A DNA stretch of 64,000 bases from Holophagales bacterium (GCA_016699405.1 CP064972.1:434001-498000); one strand, 5' to 3'; numbered from the stretch's first letter, positions 26,062 through 35,197 are shown. The notes: generated from the sequence alone by a model not told the origin. Program-made: numbers and translations.

Positions 26062-27234
26062 TCACTCCCCCACGACGCGGCGGAAGACTTCGTCGTGGAG
26101 GCGCCAGACGCCTTTCTCTTTGCGCAGCAGGGCTTCGCCGCGCACCGGGCCGTCGGGTGAGGTGCCGACGAGCAGCAGCAGGGCGCGGTCGCCCTTCTCG
26201 AAGGCGCGGGTGATGCGGAACGAGGTCGGGTGGGCGTCGGCGAGCGAGGCGAAGAAGATCTCGCCCTGTGCGGCGCCGAGGGCCTTGGCCTCGTTCCACT
26301 CGGCGAGCCGCTCGGTGGCGAGGAGCCCGACGAGCGCCGCCTGATCGCGCCGCGAAAGCGCGTTGTGGATGCGCAGGTAGCCGGCGCCGCTCGCGCCGCC
26401 GTTGGCACCTTGCTCGACACCGAAGTCGTCGCTGGCGACCGTCGCGTCCACGGCGATGTCGAAGGTGCGCTCCGGCGAATCGAGCGCCAGCGTGCCGACC
26501 AGACGCCCGTCGGCGAGCTTGACCGTCGACTGCACCGTCGGGTCCTCGCAGAAGCCACAGCCGTTGCCCGGCTCGAGCTGGTAGGAGATGCCGCGGAAGG
26601 CCCCGTCGGCGCCGAAGAGGAGGTAGACGACGGCCGTCTCCTCGTCGACGAAAAACTGGTCGATGAGCGCCTTGCGGTCGTGGTACTGGTCGATGAACTC
26701 GGCGTTGAACGCCGCGTTGGAGATGGCGAGCGCAATCGTCTTGCCGCCGAGCAGGAACTCCTCGCTGCGGAAGGCGTAGCCGTCGAGCAACTCGAACTCC
26801 AGGTCCTTGCTGCGGAAGTGCCCGCGTGCCGCGCCCGGCGCCGCGGCAGCGGTCGACCCGGCGGCGGTCGGTGCGTCGGTCGGCGGCGACGTGCCGGCCG
26901 GCTCTTCGAACGAGCGCGTCGAGATCGTGTCCCGCGGCGGCGGAATCGAACCTGCCACCTCGGTCGTCCCATCCGCGGGCGCATCGCCCGCCGGTGCCGC
27001 GGACGGCTCGACCGGCGTCGTCGCGGCCGGGGCCTCGGGCGCTACCGCTCCGGCAGCCGGGGGCTCGGGCGCGACGGTAGAGCGGAGCGAATCCTCGGGC
27101 GGAGCGACCGCTTCGCCGGGAGCCGGGGCTTCGGGCGTCGCAGTCGGCGACAGCTCCTGCGCGCTGGCGACGAGCGGCACGGCGGCGAGGAGCAGCGACA
27201 AGACGAGAACGGCAGACAGGCGGCGAGGACGCAT
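26062..27234 (-). CDS. Secreted protein with Pro/Ala-rich linker, unknown domain
   Basis: Exported protein of 390 residues. A signal peptide (cleavage near ASAQ, residue 25) precedes a low-complexity Pro/Ala/Glu-rich spacer of about 110 residues and then a folded domain from about 140 (RSKDLEFELLDGYAF). The domain contains a Cys-x-x-Cys (GCGFC) and ends in a DUF-like beta-rich part (GEALLRKEKGVWRLHDEVFRR). It is encoded 79 bp after the TonB receptor on the same strand, so it may belong to the same transcript. No family recognised. The linker suggests a domain reaching across the periplasm. ATG 27234 has GGAG upstream. Confidence 0.75.
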   Translation of the reverse strand: MRPRRLSAVLVLSLLLAAVPLVASAQELSPTATPEAPAPGEAVAPPEDSLRSTVAPEPPAAGAVAPEAPAATTPVEPSAAPAGDAPADGTTEVAGSIPPPRDTISTRSFEEPAGTSPPTDAPTAAGSTAAAAPGAARGHFRSKDLEFELLDGYAFRSEEFLLGGKTIALAISNAAFNAEFIDQYHDRKALIDQFFVDEETAVVYLLFGADGAFRGISYQLEPGNGCGFCEDPTVQSTVKLADGRLVGTLALDSPERTFDIAVDATVASDDFGVEQGANGGASGAGYLRIHNALSRRDQAALVGLLATERLAEWNEAKALGAAQGEIFFASLADAHPTSFRITRAFEKGDRALLLLVGTSPDGPVRGEALLRKEKGVWRLHDEVFRRVVGE

Positions 27235-27313
27235 GGTGGAGCTCCCGACGAGGTCGAAACGGCTGCCCGGGCAGCGTAGCACGCGGCCCGGGCCGGTCTC
27301 GGCGCACCCGCCG

Positions 27314-29653
27314 TCAGTACCGCAGCTCGACCGAGGCGAGCAGCGTGCGCCCCGGCTCGGGCACGCCGACGCCGACGCGGAAGGGATCGCGCTGGTACGA
27401 GAGGCTGCGGACGTAGGCGCGGTCGAACAGGTTGTCGACCCCGGCGACGAGCCGCACCCGGCCCAGCTCCAGGCCGGCGCGCAGATCGAGGGTCTCCCAG
27501 GCGGGTGTCGGCGACTCGCCGAGGTCCGCGTCGACCCGGTCCTGGCGCGCCGCGGCACGCCCCTCGGCTTCGACGTACCAGCGGCCCGGTTCGTAGCGCA
27601 GCGCAAGCCGCCCGGTAGGCGGCGGCATCTCCGGCAGGTCGGTATCCCGCACCCCGCGCGCCGGGGCGAGCTCCTGGGTGCCACGTACCAGCGAGAGCCC
27701 GGAGACGAGCAGCAGATGGCGGCCGAGCGTCCACTGCAGCGAGGCCTCGCCGCCGACCAGTCGCGCGTCGACGTTGGCGAAGCTGCGGGCGCGGCTGTTC
27801 GTCACCCCCGACACGGCGTTCTGTCGCGTCCGTTCCACCACGGTGATGAAGTCGTTGACCGCCGCCCGCCAAGAGGCGAGCTGGAGCGACAGCCGCTCGC
27901 CGCGATAGCGCATCGCGACGTCGGCCTCGAGGTTGGCCGCCGGTCGCAACTGGGGATTGCCGACCCAGTCGCTGCCCATTCGCTTGAGACCGAAAAAGAG
28001 CTCCTGGCCGTCGGGCAGCCGCATCGTCCGACCGAGCGACACGGTGAGCTCCCACGCCGGGCGCGGCGCCCAGGCCAGCGCGACGTTCCCCGAGGGGAGC
28101 ATTCGTGCCATCGAGGTGGCGCGGGTCCCATGGTAGGCGAAGTAGAGATCGGTCGCGGCGAGCGCCCGATCGGCCTCGACCTCGGCGCGATCGACGCGCG
28201 CCCCGGCGCGCAGGGTGAGCCGTTCGCCGAACGTTCGCTCGAGCTCGCCGTAGAGGCCGAGCGCCGTGCTGCCGACGTCGGGCAGCGAGGCCTGCGGGCG
28301 ATAGCTCATCCCGGCCATGCTGGTCGCCGCATCCCACCTCCGGTCGTACCCCTCGAGCCCGAAGCGCAGCGAGCTGCGCTCTCCACCCTTCGCGGTGGCT
28401 TCGACTCGGGCTCCGGCGACCTCTGACCTCGCCACCGTCCGCATGCTGTAGAGACGCGGCGCACCGACCGAGGAGACGCGGTTGCGGTCATCCATCGCGT
28501 GATCGACCCGTGCGTACGAGGCGCTCGCCTCGAGCGAGCGCAGGGCGCTGCCCGGCCGCTCGGCGCGGTAGCGCAGCAGCGTGCGCGTCGCCCGGTCGTA
28601 CTCGGCGTCCATCTGCAGGTACGGGTAGAGCTGCTCCTCGCCCTCCTGCCGAGCCACCGAGAGCTCGAGCCGCGAGCCGGCCGTGAGACTCCGCTCGATG
28701 CCGGCCCAGCCGGTTGCGATGTCGAAGGCGCGACGGTCGCGCGACGACGCGCGATAGGCCGCCGAGGCGCTGGCCGGGAGGAGCTCCGTCAGCTTCATAC
28801 CGTCGCCGTCGACGTACGAGTCGCCCTGCCGCAGCGAAGCGCCGCCCTGGACGCTCCAGCGCGGCCCCGCCCACGAGGCCGAGGTCGCCGGCGCGACGAA
28901 CGCCGCCGAGGCCGCCGAGAGGCGTGCCATGAACGTTGCCCCGGCGTCCGGATCCCGCGTCACCAGGTTCACCGTGCCGCCGAGGCTCCCCGAGGAGGTG
29001 ACGTCGAGCGGTCCCTTGACCACCTCGATCCGCTCGATCTCGGCGAAGTCGACGTGGAACGCCGGCGGGTCCATGTGGTTGGGACAGGCACCGTAGAGGC
29101 GCTGTCCGTCGATCAGCACGTTGAGGTTCTCGCCCTTGAAGCCGCGCACGACGACGTCGCTGGCGATCGCTCCCTTGCGCAGCGCGTGGACGCCGTCGAG
29201 CCGGGCGAGGGCCTCCCCGGCATCGCGCGCGAAGCTCTCACGCACCTCGCGTGCCTCGACGCTGTCGCGCGCCGCCGTGCCCGTCACCTCGAGGCGCTCG
29301 CGCACCACGTCGAGGTCGAGCGCGAGCTCGACCTCCACCCGCTCGCCGTCGGCGAGCCTCCGCACCTCTCGGCTCGCCGCCTCGACGCCCGGCAACGCTG
29401 CGGCGATCGCGCAGTCGGCGCCGAGCGCGACCGGCGCCTGGAAGCGACCGCTCTCGTCGGCGCGCAGCCCGAGCGGCGTGGCCGGCGGCGCACAGGTGAC
29501 GGTCACCGTCGCTCCCGGCACCGGCCCACCGCTGCGATCCACCACCCGCCCGCTCAGGCCGCCCGGCACTTCACCCTGCGCCGGCGCGACCGCTGTCCCA
29601 ACCCCGAGCGCCAGCACCAGCAGGCACCCGATCCGATGTCGACTCCTCGTCAT
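27314..29653 (-). CDS. TonB-dependent receptor with copper-receptor-like plug motif
   Basis: Outer-membrane receptor of 779 residues. It has a signal peptide (about 1-26), a carboxypeptidase-regulatory-like beta-sandwich at about 30-110 (SGRVVDRSGGPVPGATVTV), a plug at about 120-235 (VVVRGFKGENLNVLIDGQ; VEVVKGPLDV-like), and a 22-strand barrel ending in the aromatic SVELRY. The plug contains YGACPNHMDPP, resembling the GAC..MDP element of OprC/NosA-type copper receptors, so copper or another soft metal is a reasonable guess. No TonB box was identified with certainty. A Cys-rich small ORF precedes it by 136 bp. The start Met at 29653 begins a classical signal peptide; longer in-frame starts do not. 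Confidence 0.9.
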   Translation of the reverse strand: MTRSRHRIGCLLVLALGVGTAVAPAQGEVPGGLSGRVVDRSGGPVPGATVTVTCAPPATPLGLRADESGRFQAPVALGADCAIAAALPGVEAASREVRRLADGERVEVELALDLDVVRERLEVTGTAARDSVEAREVRESFARDAGEALARLDGVHALRKGAIASDVVVRGFKGENLNVLIDGQRLYGACPNHMDPPAFHVDFAEIERIEVVKGPLDVTSSGSLGGTVNLVTRDPDAGATFMARLSAASAAFVAPATSASWAGPRWSVQGGASLRQGDSYVDGDGMKLTELLPASASAAYRASSRDRRAFDIATGWAGIERSLTAGSRLELSVARQEGEEQLYPYLQMDAEYDRATRTLLRYRAERPGSALRSLEASASYARVDHAMDDRNRVSSVGAPRLYSMRTVARSEVAGARVEATAKGGERSSLRFGLEGYDRRWDAATSMAGMSYRPQASLPDVGSTALGLYGELERTFGERLTLRAGARVDRAEVEADRALAATDLYFAYHGTRATSMARMLPSGNVALAWAPRPAWELTVSLGRTMRLPDGQELFFGLKRMGSDWVGNPQLRPAANLEADVAMRYRGERLSLQLASWRAAVNDFITVVERTRQNAVSGVTNSRARSFANVDARLVGGEASLQWTLGRHLLLVSGLSLVRGTQELAPARGVRDTDLPEMPPPTGRLALRYEPGRWYVEAEGRAAARQDRVDADLGESPTPAWETLDLRAGLELGRVRLVAGVDNLFDRAYVRSLSYQRDPFRVGVGVPEPGRTLLASVELRY

Positions 29654-29668
29654 GACGTTCTCTCTCCC

Positions 29669-29704
29669 CCGGCGGGCCTCGCCCAGAGCAAGGCGCTCCG
29701 CCGG
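29669..29704 (-). other. Leader hairpin before TonB receptor
   Basis: CCGGCGG (29669-29675) and CCGCCGG (29698-29704) pair perfectly, with an inner GCCT/AGGC stem. The structure lies just upstream of the GGGAGA ribosome site of the receptor gene. It does not match a riboswitch class I recognise. Confidence 0.35.
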
Positions 29705-29789
29705 CACATCCCGTGGACAGGTTCCCGCGCACGGCGTCGCCCGGCCCTGCAACACGAGGGCCGACGACGCGCCGGCGCGTTCGGACGGG

Positions 29790-30221
29790 TCAAGCCGCGC
29801 GGGCGGCGCGGGGAGGAGGAGAGATCGGACGGGAGAGCCAACCGCGAGCGGCGACGGCGGCCGGAAGGTCGGCGAGCTCGCCGACGCGCGGCGGCTCGAG
29901 GTCGGCGCGCGCAGCAAGAATCCACTCCATTGACTGGCGGCTGTCGTGATCGCGCGATGGCGCGAGTGGGGCACCGCCATCCGCGGGCCGGCGCTCGTGC
30001 GCCGAGCTCATCGTGCCGCAGGCGGCCCCCCGCCTGCCGCGTAGCAGACGACAACAGGCCTTCTCGCCGGAGGCCCCGATCGCGTTCGTCGCGCGGGCTC
30101 GCGTCCTCCAGCAGGAGCAGCCGCAGTTGCGCTCGGCCGTGCAGGAGCACGGCTCGGAGCGCTGCGGCGCGAAGCCGGCCGAGAACCAGAGTGCCAGCAG
30201 GAATCCGAGGGCTCGTCGCAC
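29790..30221 (-). CDS. Small exported Cys-rich protein upstream of TonB receptor
   Basis: Candidate protein of 143 residues starting VRRALGFLLALWFSAGFA, a short signal-like helix. A dense Cys stretch follows: PCSC, NCGCSC, ACC and AAC, eight Cys within about 50 residues, then a polar region with a Met/His-containing tail (GTMSSAHERR). The pattern is unlike the Arg/Ala noise of antisense frames here and resembles metal-binding periplasmic peptides. It lies directly before, and on the same strand as, the receptor with the copper-type plug motif. GTG 30221 is flanked by an 8-bp inverted repeat. I know no family for it; coding status is probable, not certain. Confidence 0.5.
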   Translation of the reverse strand: MRRALGFLLALWFSAGFAPQRSEPCSCTAERNCGCSCWRTRARATNAIGASGEKACCRLLRGRRGAACGTMSSAHERRPADGGAPLAPSRDHDSRQSMEWILAARADLEPPRVGELADLPAAVAARGWLSRPISPPPRAARAA

Positions 30222-30247
30222 GGCGCCTCGAAGGTAGCAGAGGCGCC
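30222..30247. promoter_or_regulatory. Operator-like palindrome at start of Cys-rich ORF
   Basis: GGCGCCTC (30222-30229) and GAGGCGCC (30240-30247) are perfect 8-bp arms around a 10-bp spacer that holds, on the minus strand, a TACCTT -10-like hexamer. The repeat abuts the GTG. A repressor site, or a hairpin occluding translation, are both possible. Confidence 0.45.
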
Positions 30248-30274
30248 AAGCGCGGGAACTACCCGCCGGGGCGG

Positions 30275-33200
30275 TCAGCTCCCGCGGCGGAGCTCGCGTC
30301 CAATCCGCTCGACTTCGCTCCAGACGCGCAGCAGGTTGCCGCCGAGGATCTTCTCGACGTCGGCGTCGCTGTAGCCCTTCTCGAGCAGCCGGCGGACCAG
30401 GCCCGGCAGGCGCGACACGTCCTCGAGCCCTTCGGGGAGCGCCGAGACCCCGTCGAAGTCCGAGCCGATGCCGACGTGGTCGACGCCGACGAGGGCGACG
30501 ACATGGTCGATGTGCGCCACGACGTCGTCGAGCGTCACCTTCGGCTGCGGGTGCTCGGCGAGGTAGCGCTCGCGGAAGCGGTCGATCTCCGGGTCGTGAT
30601 CGGCGAGCCCCTTCTCCTTCTTGAACGCCTCGACCGCGCTCCACGCCAGATCGCCGTGCTGGTTCGCCGCCGCGGTGAGGAAGAAGTTGCCGAAGTTGAT
30701 CTGGATCACGCCCCCCTTGGCGGCGAGCTGGCGGATCCGCTCGTCGTCGAGGTTGCGCTCGAAGCCCGGAGTGAAGAAGCGGCACGAGGAGTGCGAGGCG
30801 ATCAGCGGCGCGCGAGAGAGCCCGATGACCTGATCGAACGTCTCGTCGGAGACGTGCGAGATGTCGACCATCACCCCGAGCCGGTTCATCTCCTCGACCA
30901 CCTCGCGGCCGAACGGCGAGAGGCCGTGCCACTTGCGCGTCTCTTTCGGCGAGTACGAGGAGTCGCCGATCGCGTTGTCGGCGCCGTGGGTGAGCGTGAC
31001 GTAGCGCACGCCGCGCTCGGCGAAGTGGCGGAGGTTGGCGAGGTCCTGCTCGATCGCCGAGCCGTTCTCGATGCCGAGGGCGAGCGCGATCTTCCCGGCC
31101 GCGGCGACCGCCTTCACCTCCTCCGGCGAGCGGGCGACCGCCCACTTCTCCGGGTTTTTGGTGACCAGCGCCTCGACCGAGTCGATCAGGCCGTCGGCCA
31201 TCTTGCGCGCTGCGCCGTCGATCGGCACCTCGGCCGGGATGTAGATCGACATGAAGGCGGCATCGAGCCCGCCGGAACGGGCGCGCGGCCAGTCGAAGTG
31301 CCCACCGGCGGTGCGCCGGGAGACGTCGGCCTTCTCCTCGGTGAGTCGATAAGGCAGGTCGATGTGGGTGTCGACCACCGTGGCGCGTCGCAGCAGGTCG
31401 CCGGTCCGCCGGTCGAGCTCGGCGCCGCGAGCGCTCTCCGCCGTCGCCCCCGCCCGCAGACCGAGCAGGTTGACGAAGAGTCGATAGGCCCCCGGCACGC
31501 CGGCCGGGAGCTGCCGGAAGAACGAGAGGCCGGTGTAGACGTAGGTCCCCTTGCCCACCGCGGCGACGAGCAGCCCGCCGCGCGCTGCCGGCTCGCCGGG
31601 GTCGTGCAGCTCGAGGAGCGGCTTGTAGCCGGGGTCCCAGCTCCCGGCCATGTAGAGCGCGCGCTCCTGCACCCAGCCGTTCCAGTCCGCCGGACCGAGC
31701 TCGTTCGGCGTGTGGAAGAGCGGCGAGGCCGGATCGAGCACGACGACCGGCGACGTCTCGTCGGTGATCCGGTCGTGCGGCCGTGCGATCTCGAGCGGCA
31801 GCGGCGCGAACCGCCCCTCGACGAACGGGTACTGCTGGTACTGGACGATCGCCAGGCCGCCGGCGCGCACGTAGTCGAGCAGGTGCGCATTCGCCGCGGC
31901 GAGCCCGGGGTCGGACTCGTAGGCGCGCGCGCCGACGACGATCGCGTCGTAGCCGGAGAGATCGCCGGTCGCCAGCTCGGCAGCGGTGAGGCGCACCACC
32001 GGCACGCCCACCTCGAGCAGGTATTCGGGCATCCGGTCGGCGGCGCCGACGACGTAGCCGACGCGGCTGAGCTTCGGCAGGCGCAGGTCGAAGGCGGAGA
32101 GGCGCGCCGTCGCCAGGTGCGGCCAGGCGACCGGACGGATGTGCGGGTAGTCGACGAGCGGCAGCGTCTGCGCGTAGCGGCGACCGCCGAGCTCCGCGGC
32201 GACGGCGAGCGGCGCGCTGCCGTCGCCGCACGGGCGGGCGACGAGCGGCAGGACGAGCTCGCCGTGCGGCGGCAGGCTGAACGGCTGCGGCGCGTTCGGC
32301 GCGCCACAGGTCGCCAGGTCGACGAGCGTGCCGGCGAGCGGCGTCGCCGCGTTCGAGCGCAGGTGCGCCTCGACCGCTCGCTCGACGAGCGCCGGGCGGG
32401 GGAGGAGCGCGAGGTCGGGCAGGAGGTCGACCTCGATCGGCGGCACGACGCGCAACGGGCGGCGGATCTCCCCCTTCGCCTGGTCGCTGTAGCGGTAGAC
32501 CACCTCGCGCGGCGCCGCGAGCGTCGCGCCGTCGATCGCCAGCTCGAGGGTCGCGGTGAGCGCCGGTGCCGCGGCCGGCTCCCCGCGCACGGCGGCCGGC
32601 GCGCTGCTCCAGTCGTAGCGATCGCCCTGCGGCGTGTGGCGCAGGAAGTAAGGGACGGTCGGCGGCGCGTCGGCCGGCACCGGCACGTCGACGGTCCAGC
32701 GCGCCAGCTCGCCCGCGGCGACCGAGCGGGCGGCCTGCGGCACGGCGGGCGTCGCCCAACCGTCGGCCGTGGCAAGACGCACCCCGCGCACCTCGAGCGA
32801 CCGGGCGCCGCTGTTCCACAAGGAGACGGTCACCTTCGCCGTCTCGCCGGGGACGAGCGTTTCGCGGTCGGCCGACGCTTCGAGGGCCACTCCCGCAGCG
32901 GCGCGCATCCCCTCCTCGGCCACCGCGAGCTTCTCGTCGAGGATCGCCGCGGCGTGCGCGCAGCCGAGCGCGGCACAGCCGTGGGCGACGCCGGCGATCT
33001 CGCGCAGCTCGCGCACGATCGCCGCGAAGTCGCCGACCAGCTCGCCGAGCGAGGCTGGCCGCAACCGCTCGCGCGCGGCGCGGGCTCGCGCTTCGACCGC
33101 GGCGAGCCGCGGCGCCAGCACGCCGTCGACCGGCAGGCCGGCGACGATGCCGGCGAGCCGGGTGTCGATGCCGTCGAACGGGTCCTTCGCCTCCTTGCCG

Positions 33201-34075
33201 CCGGCCCCGGCGACCCAGGCGAGCTTGGTGTCGCGCGGCCCGAGCTCGAGCAACCGCCCCATGTCCTGCGAACGGTGCTGCGAACGCGACGCCGCGGCGA
33301 GCTGCGCCACCGAGCGCCCGCTCCACGGGTCGACGGCGGCGAGCGAGAGGGTCGCCGTGGCGAGCTCCGGCGCGAACCAGGCGCCGCGGTAGAGCGCCGC
33401 CGGCTGCCAGGGGACGAGCCCGTCCTTCACCAGGGAGGGGAAGGCGTTGCCGTCGCCGAGCTTCGCAAACGTCTCGTGCGCCGTCCAACCGGCCGCCTGA
33501 TGCTGGCCGTGGCCCCCCGAGCCGTCGTTGCCGAAGATCGACACGACGACTTGCGGGCGGAAGCGCCAGACGACCCGCGCGAAGTCCTCGGCGAGCTCGG
33601 CGCGCCCCCAGCGCTGCAGCGTCTCGTCGAGCGAGCGGGTGTAGCCGAAGTCGAGGGCGCGGCTGAAGTACTGGCGCGCCCCGTCGACGCGCCGCGCGGC
33701 GAGGAGCTCCTCGGTGCGCAGCAGTCCGAGGCCGACACCGAGCTCCGGACCGACGAGGTTCTGGCCGCCGTCGCCGCGCGAGAGCGAGAGGTAGGCCGCC
33801 TCGCCGCCCATCTGCGAGACGCGGGCGAGGAGCGCCGTGTCTTCGTCGTCCGGATGGGCGGCGATGACCAGGAGCCGCCGGTTGCCCGAGAGCTTGGCGA
33901 GGGCGCGATCGACCGCCGGAGCCCCGCCCGTGCCCGCCGGCTCGAGCGCGGACGGCAGGACCGTCGGCTCGCTGGCGCGAACGGGAGCGGCGACACCGTC
34001 TCCCAGCAGGACGAAACCGACGAGCGTCACGAGGGCGGCGACCGGCGCCGCGAGGCGGGCTTGGAGTGAGGTCAT
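30275..34075 (-). CDS. PIG-L deacetylase fused to M19 dipeptidase
   Basis: Single reading frame of 1266 residues. After a signal peptide (about 1-34) comes a PIG-L/LmbE zinc deacetylase domain with AHPDDED at 73-79 and the HGQH metal motif. Beta-rich domains and a ThuA/GATase-like domain follow to about residue 880 (GYVVGAADRMPEYLLEVGVPV; YDAIVVGARAYES). From about 890 there is a complete M19 membrane-dipeptidase domain: HID metal pair in VVDTHIDLP, bridging Glu in ALGIENGS, VDISHVSD, LIASHSSCR and HVGIGSDFDG. Each half is usually a separate secreted enzyme. The linker GLRAGATAESARGAELDRR shows no stop or second signal peptide. TACAAT lies 8 bp before the ATG. A role in sequential trimming of peptidoglycan- or glycan-type material is inference. 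Confidence 0.88.
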   Translation of the reverse strand: MTSLQARLAAPVAALVTLVGFVLLGDGVAAPVRASEPTVLPSALEPAGTGGAPAVDRALAKLSGNRRLLVIAAHPDDEDTALLARVSQMGGEAAYLSLSRGDGGQNLVGPELGVGLGLLRTEELLAARRVDGARQYFSRALDFGYTRSLDETLQRWGRAELAEDFARVVWRFRPQVVVSIFGNDGSGGHGQHQAAGWTAHETFAKLGDGNAFPSLVKDGLVPWQPAALYRGAWFAPELATATLSLAAVDPWSGRSVAQLAAASRSQHRSQDMGRLLELGPRDTKLAWVAGAGGKEAKDPFDGIDTRLAGIVAGLPVDGVLAPRLAAVEARARAARERLRPASLGELVGDFAAIVRELREIAGVAHGCAALGCAHAAAILDEKLAVAEEGMRAAAGVALEASADRETLVPGETAKVTVSLWNSGARSLEVRGVRLATADGWATPAVPQAARSVAAGELARWTVDVPVPADAPPTVPYFLRHTPQGDRYDWSSAPAAVRGEPAAAPALTATLELAIDGATLAAPREVVYRYSDQAKGEIRRPLRVVPPIEVDLLPDLALLPRPALVERAVEAHLRSNAATPLAGTLVDLATCGAPNAPQPFSLPPHGELVLPLVARPCGDGSAPLAVAAELGGRRYAQTLPLVDYPHIRPVAWPHLATARLSAFDLRLPKLSRVGYVVGAADRMPEYLLEVGVPVVRLTAAELATGDLSGYDAIVVGARAYESDPGLAAANAHLLDYVRAGGLAIVQYQQYPFVEGRFAPLPLEIARPHDRITDETSPVVVLDPASPLFHTPNELGPADWNGWVQERALYMAGSWDPGYKPLLELHDPGEPAARGGLLVAAVGKGTYVYTGLSFFRQLPAGVPGAYRLFVNLLGLRAGATAESARGAELDRRTGDLLRRATVVDTHIDLPYRLTEEKADVSRRTAGGHFDWPRARSGGLDAAFMSIYIPAEVPIDGAARKMADGLIDSVEALVTKNPEKWAVARSPEEVKAVAAAGKIALALGIENGSAIEQDLANLRHFAERGVRYVTLTHGADNAIGDSSYSPKETRKWHGLSPFGREVVEEMNRLGVMVDISHVSDETFDQVIGLSRAPLIASHSSCRFFTPGFERNLDDERIRQLAAKGGVIQINFGNFFLTAAANQHGDLAWSAVEAFKKEKGLADHDPEIDRFRERYLAEHPQPKVTLDDVVAHIDHVVALVGVDHVGIGSDFDGVSALPEGLEDVSRLPGLVRRLLEKGYSDADVEKILGGNLLRVWSEVERIGRELRRGS

Positions 34076-34083
34076 GGCGCGGG

Positions 34084-34089
34084 ATTGTA
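34084..34089 (-). promoter_or_regulatory. -10 hexamer TACAAT before the PIG-L/M19 gene
   Basis: Minus-strand TACAAT ends 8 bp before the ATG at 34075, predicting a leader of only a few bases. It lies back to back with the promoter of the divergent gene at 34145. Confidence 0.45.
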
Positions 34090-34109
34090 CGGCCGACGCG
34101 GGGCCGCGG

Positions 34110-34138
34110 TTGCGCCGCACTACGCCGCGGCCTAACCT
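34110..34138 (+). promoter_or_regulatory. Promoter of membrane protein gene, leaderless geometry
   Basis: TTGCGC (34110-34115), 17 bp, then TAACCT (34133-34138), followed by exactly six bases and ATG at 34145. Confidence 0.5.
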
Positions 34139-34144
34139 CGCCTC

Positions 34145-35197
34145 ATGGCGACCGATTCGCCCGCAGAGCCCGGCTCGTTCGATCTCCGACGCGTCTCGGG
34201 TGCGCTTCTCGTCTGCGCCTTCGGCCTCCTGCTGATGCTCGCCGCCTGGCGCGCCGGGCCGCCGCAGTGGCGCGCCGCGCGCCGTCTGGCCACACTCTCC
34301 GCGACGGCCCACGGCGAGGTCGACGCGCTCTGGTGGCATCTCGACTTCGACCCGCGCCCGCTCGGCCGCGACGGCACCAACTGGCTCGCGCTGACCGCGC
34401 CCGAGCTCTGCGCGCGGCTGCGCTTCCGGCCCGCCGGCACCGGCGAGGAGCAGAAGGCCGTCGCCTGCCGGCGCTGGAGCGAGCTGCGCGACGTGCGCCA
34501 GCTCCTGGCCCCGGAGCTCGCACCCGACCTGCCTGCGAGCTTCGCCGCCGCAAACGGGAGGCCGGTGATCGACATTCGTCTTTCCGCTCGCGCCCTGGCG
34601 TGGCTCGCCGCGCACCCCCCGGCGGTCTTCTGGGTGCACCCGGACGTCGCCTTCGATGTCGTCCCGACGCTGCACTCCGAGCTCGAGCTGCTCGCCTGGG
34701 TGATCGACGACGCCGAGCGGAAGCTGGCGGACACCGCCATCGGCAGATCCACCGCGATCGAGGTCGCCTACGACCCAGCCGACCCGCGGCGCGCCGCCCC
34801 GGCCGCGTGGCGCCGCGATCCGCTCCTGCACTCGCCGATCGAACGGATCTTCCCCGTCCTCGCCTTCGTCGCCGGGCTCGTCGCCTGGTGTGCCGGCGGT
34901 TTCCTCCTTCTCGCGCCGCGCGCCAGGCGGCTGGGCCTCGCGATCGCGCTCGCCGGCGGGCTCGCCGTGCCGCTCTGGGGCGAGCCCGCGGCTTTTCTCC
35001 TGCGCGACGTCGTGCCGGCGGTCGGGGGTTTCGTCGATTCGCTCACCCAGGCGCTGGTCCCGAGCGCTCCGCGACCGATCCTGCGCGATCCGGATTCCTT
35101 CGGCGAACCGGGCGAACGCCGCCGGCCGTGGTTGGCGCCGCCGGCGACGCGCGGCGACTTCCGCACCGGGATGGAGGACCGCGTCGCCGCCCGGTGA
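34145..35197 (+). CDS. Hypothetical membrane protein
   Basis: Protein of 350 residues of no recognised family. One TM helix (about 18-38) is followed by an extracytoplasmic region of about 200 residues (ALWWHLDFDPRPLGRDGTNWLAL; two Cys that could pair), then two or more TM helices near 236-258 and 268-300, and an Arg/Pro-rich tail. It is divergent from the PIG-L/M19 gene and ends 32 bp before sucA, but shows no domain linking it to either. Promoter spacing suggests a leaderless transcript. Confidence 0.75.
   Translation: MATDSPAEPGSFDLRRVSGALLVCAFGLLLMLAAWRAGPPQWRAARRLATLSATAHGEVDALWWHLDFDPRPLGRDGTNWLALTAPELCARLRFRPAGTGEEQKAVACRRWSELRDVRQLLAPELAPDLPASFAAANGRPVIDIRLSARALAWLAAHPPAVFWVHPDVAFDVVPTLHSELELLAWVIDDAERKLADTAIGRSTAIEVAYDPADPRRAAPAAWRRDPLLHSPIERIFPVLAFVAGLVAWCAGGFLLLAPRARRLGLAIALAGGLAVPLWGEPAAFLLRDVVPAVGGFVDSLTQALVPSAPRPILRDPDSFGEPGERRRPWLAPPATRGDFRTGMEDRVAAR

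Noticed and set aside
29654..29789. Cobalamin riboswitch before the TonB receptor
   Set aside because: A strong stem is present but the conserved B12-box bases are not, so only a generic leader hairpin is claimed.
28499..34069. 1856-residue open frame on the plus strand
   Set aside because: It lies antisense to the TonB receptor and the PIG-L/M19 gene. Its translation is Arg/Glu/Gly-rich without domains and is a by-product of GC-rich third positions.
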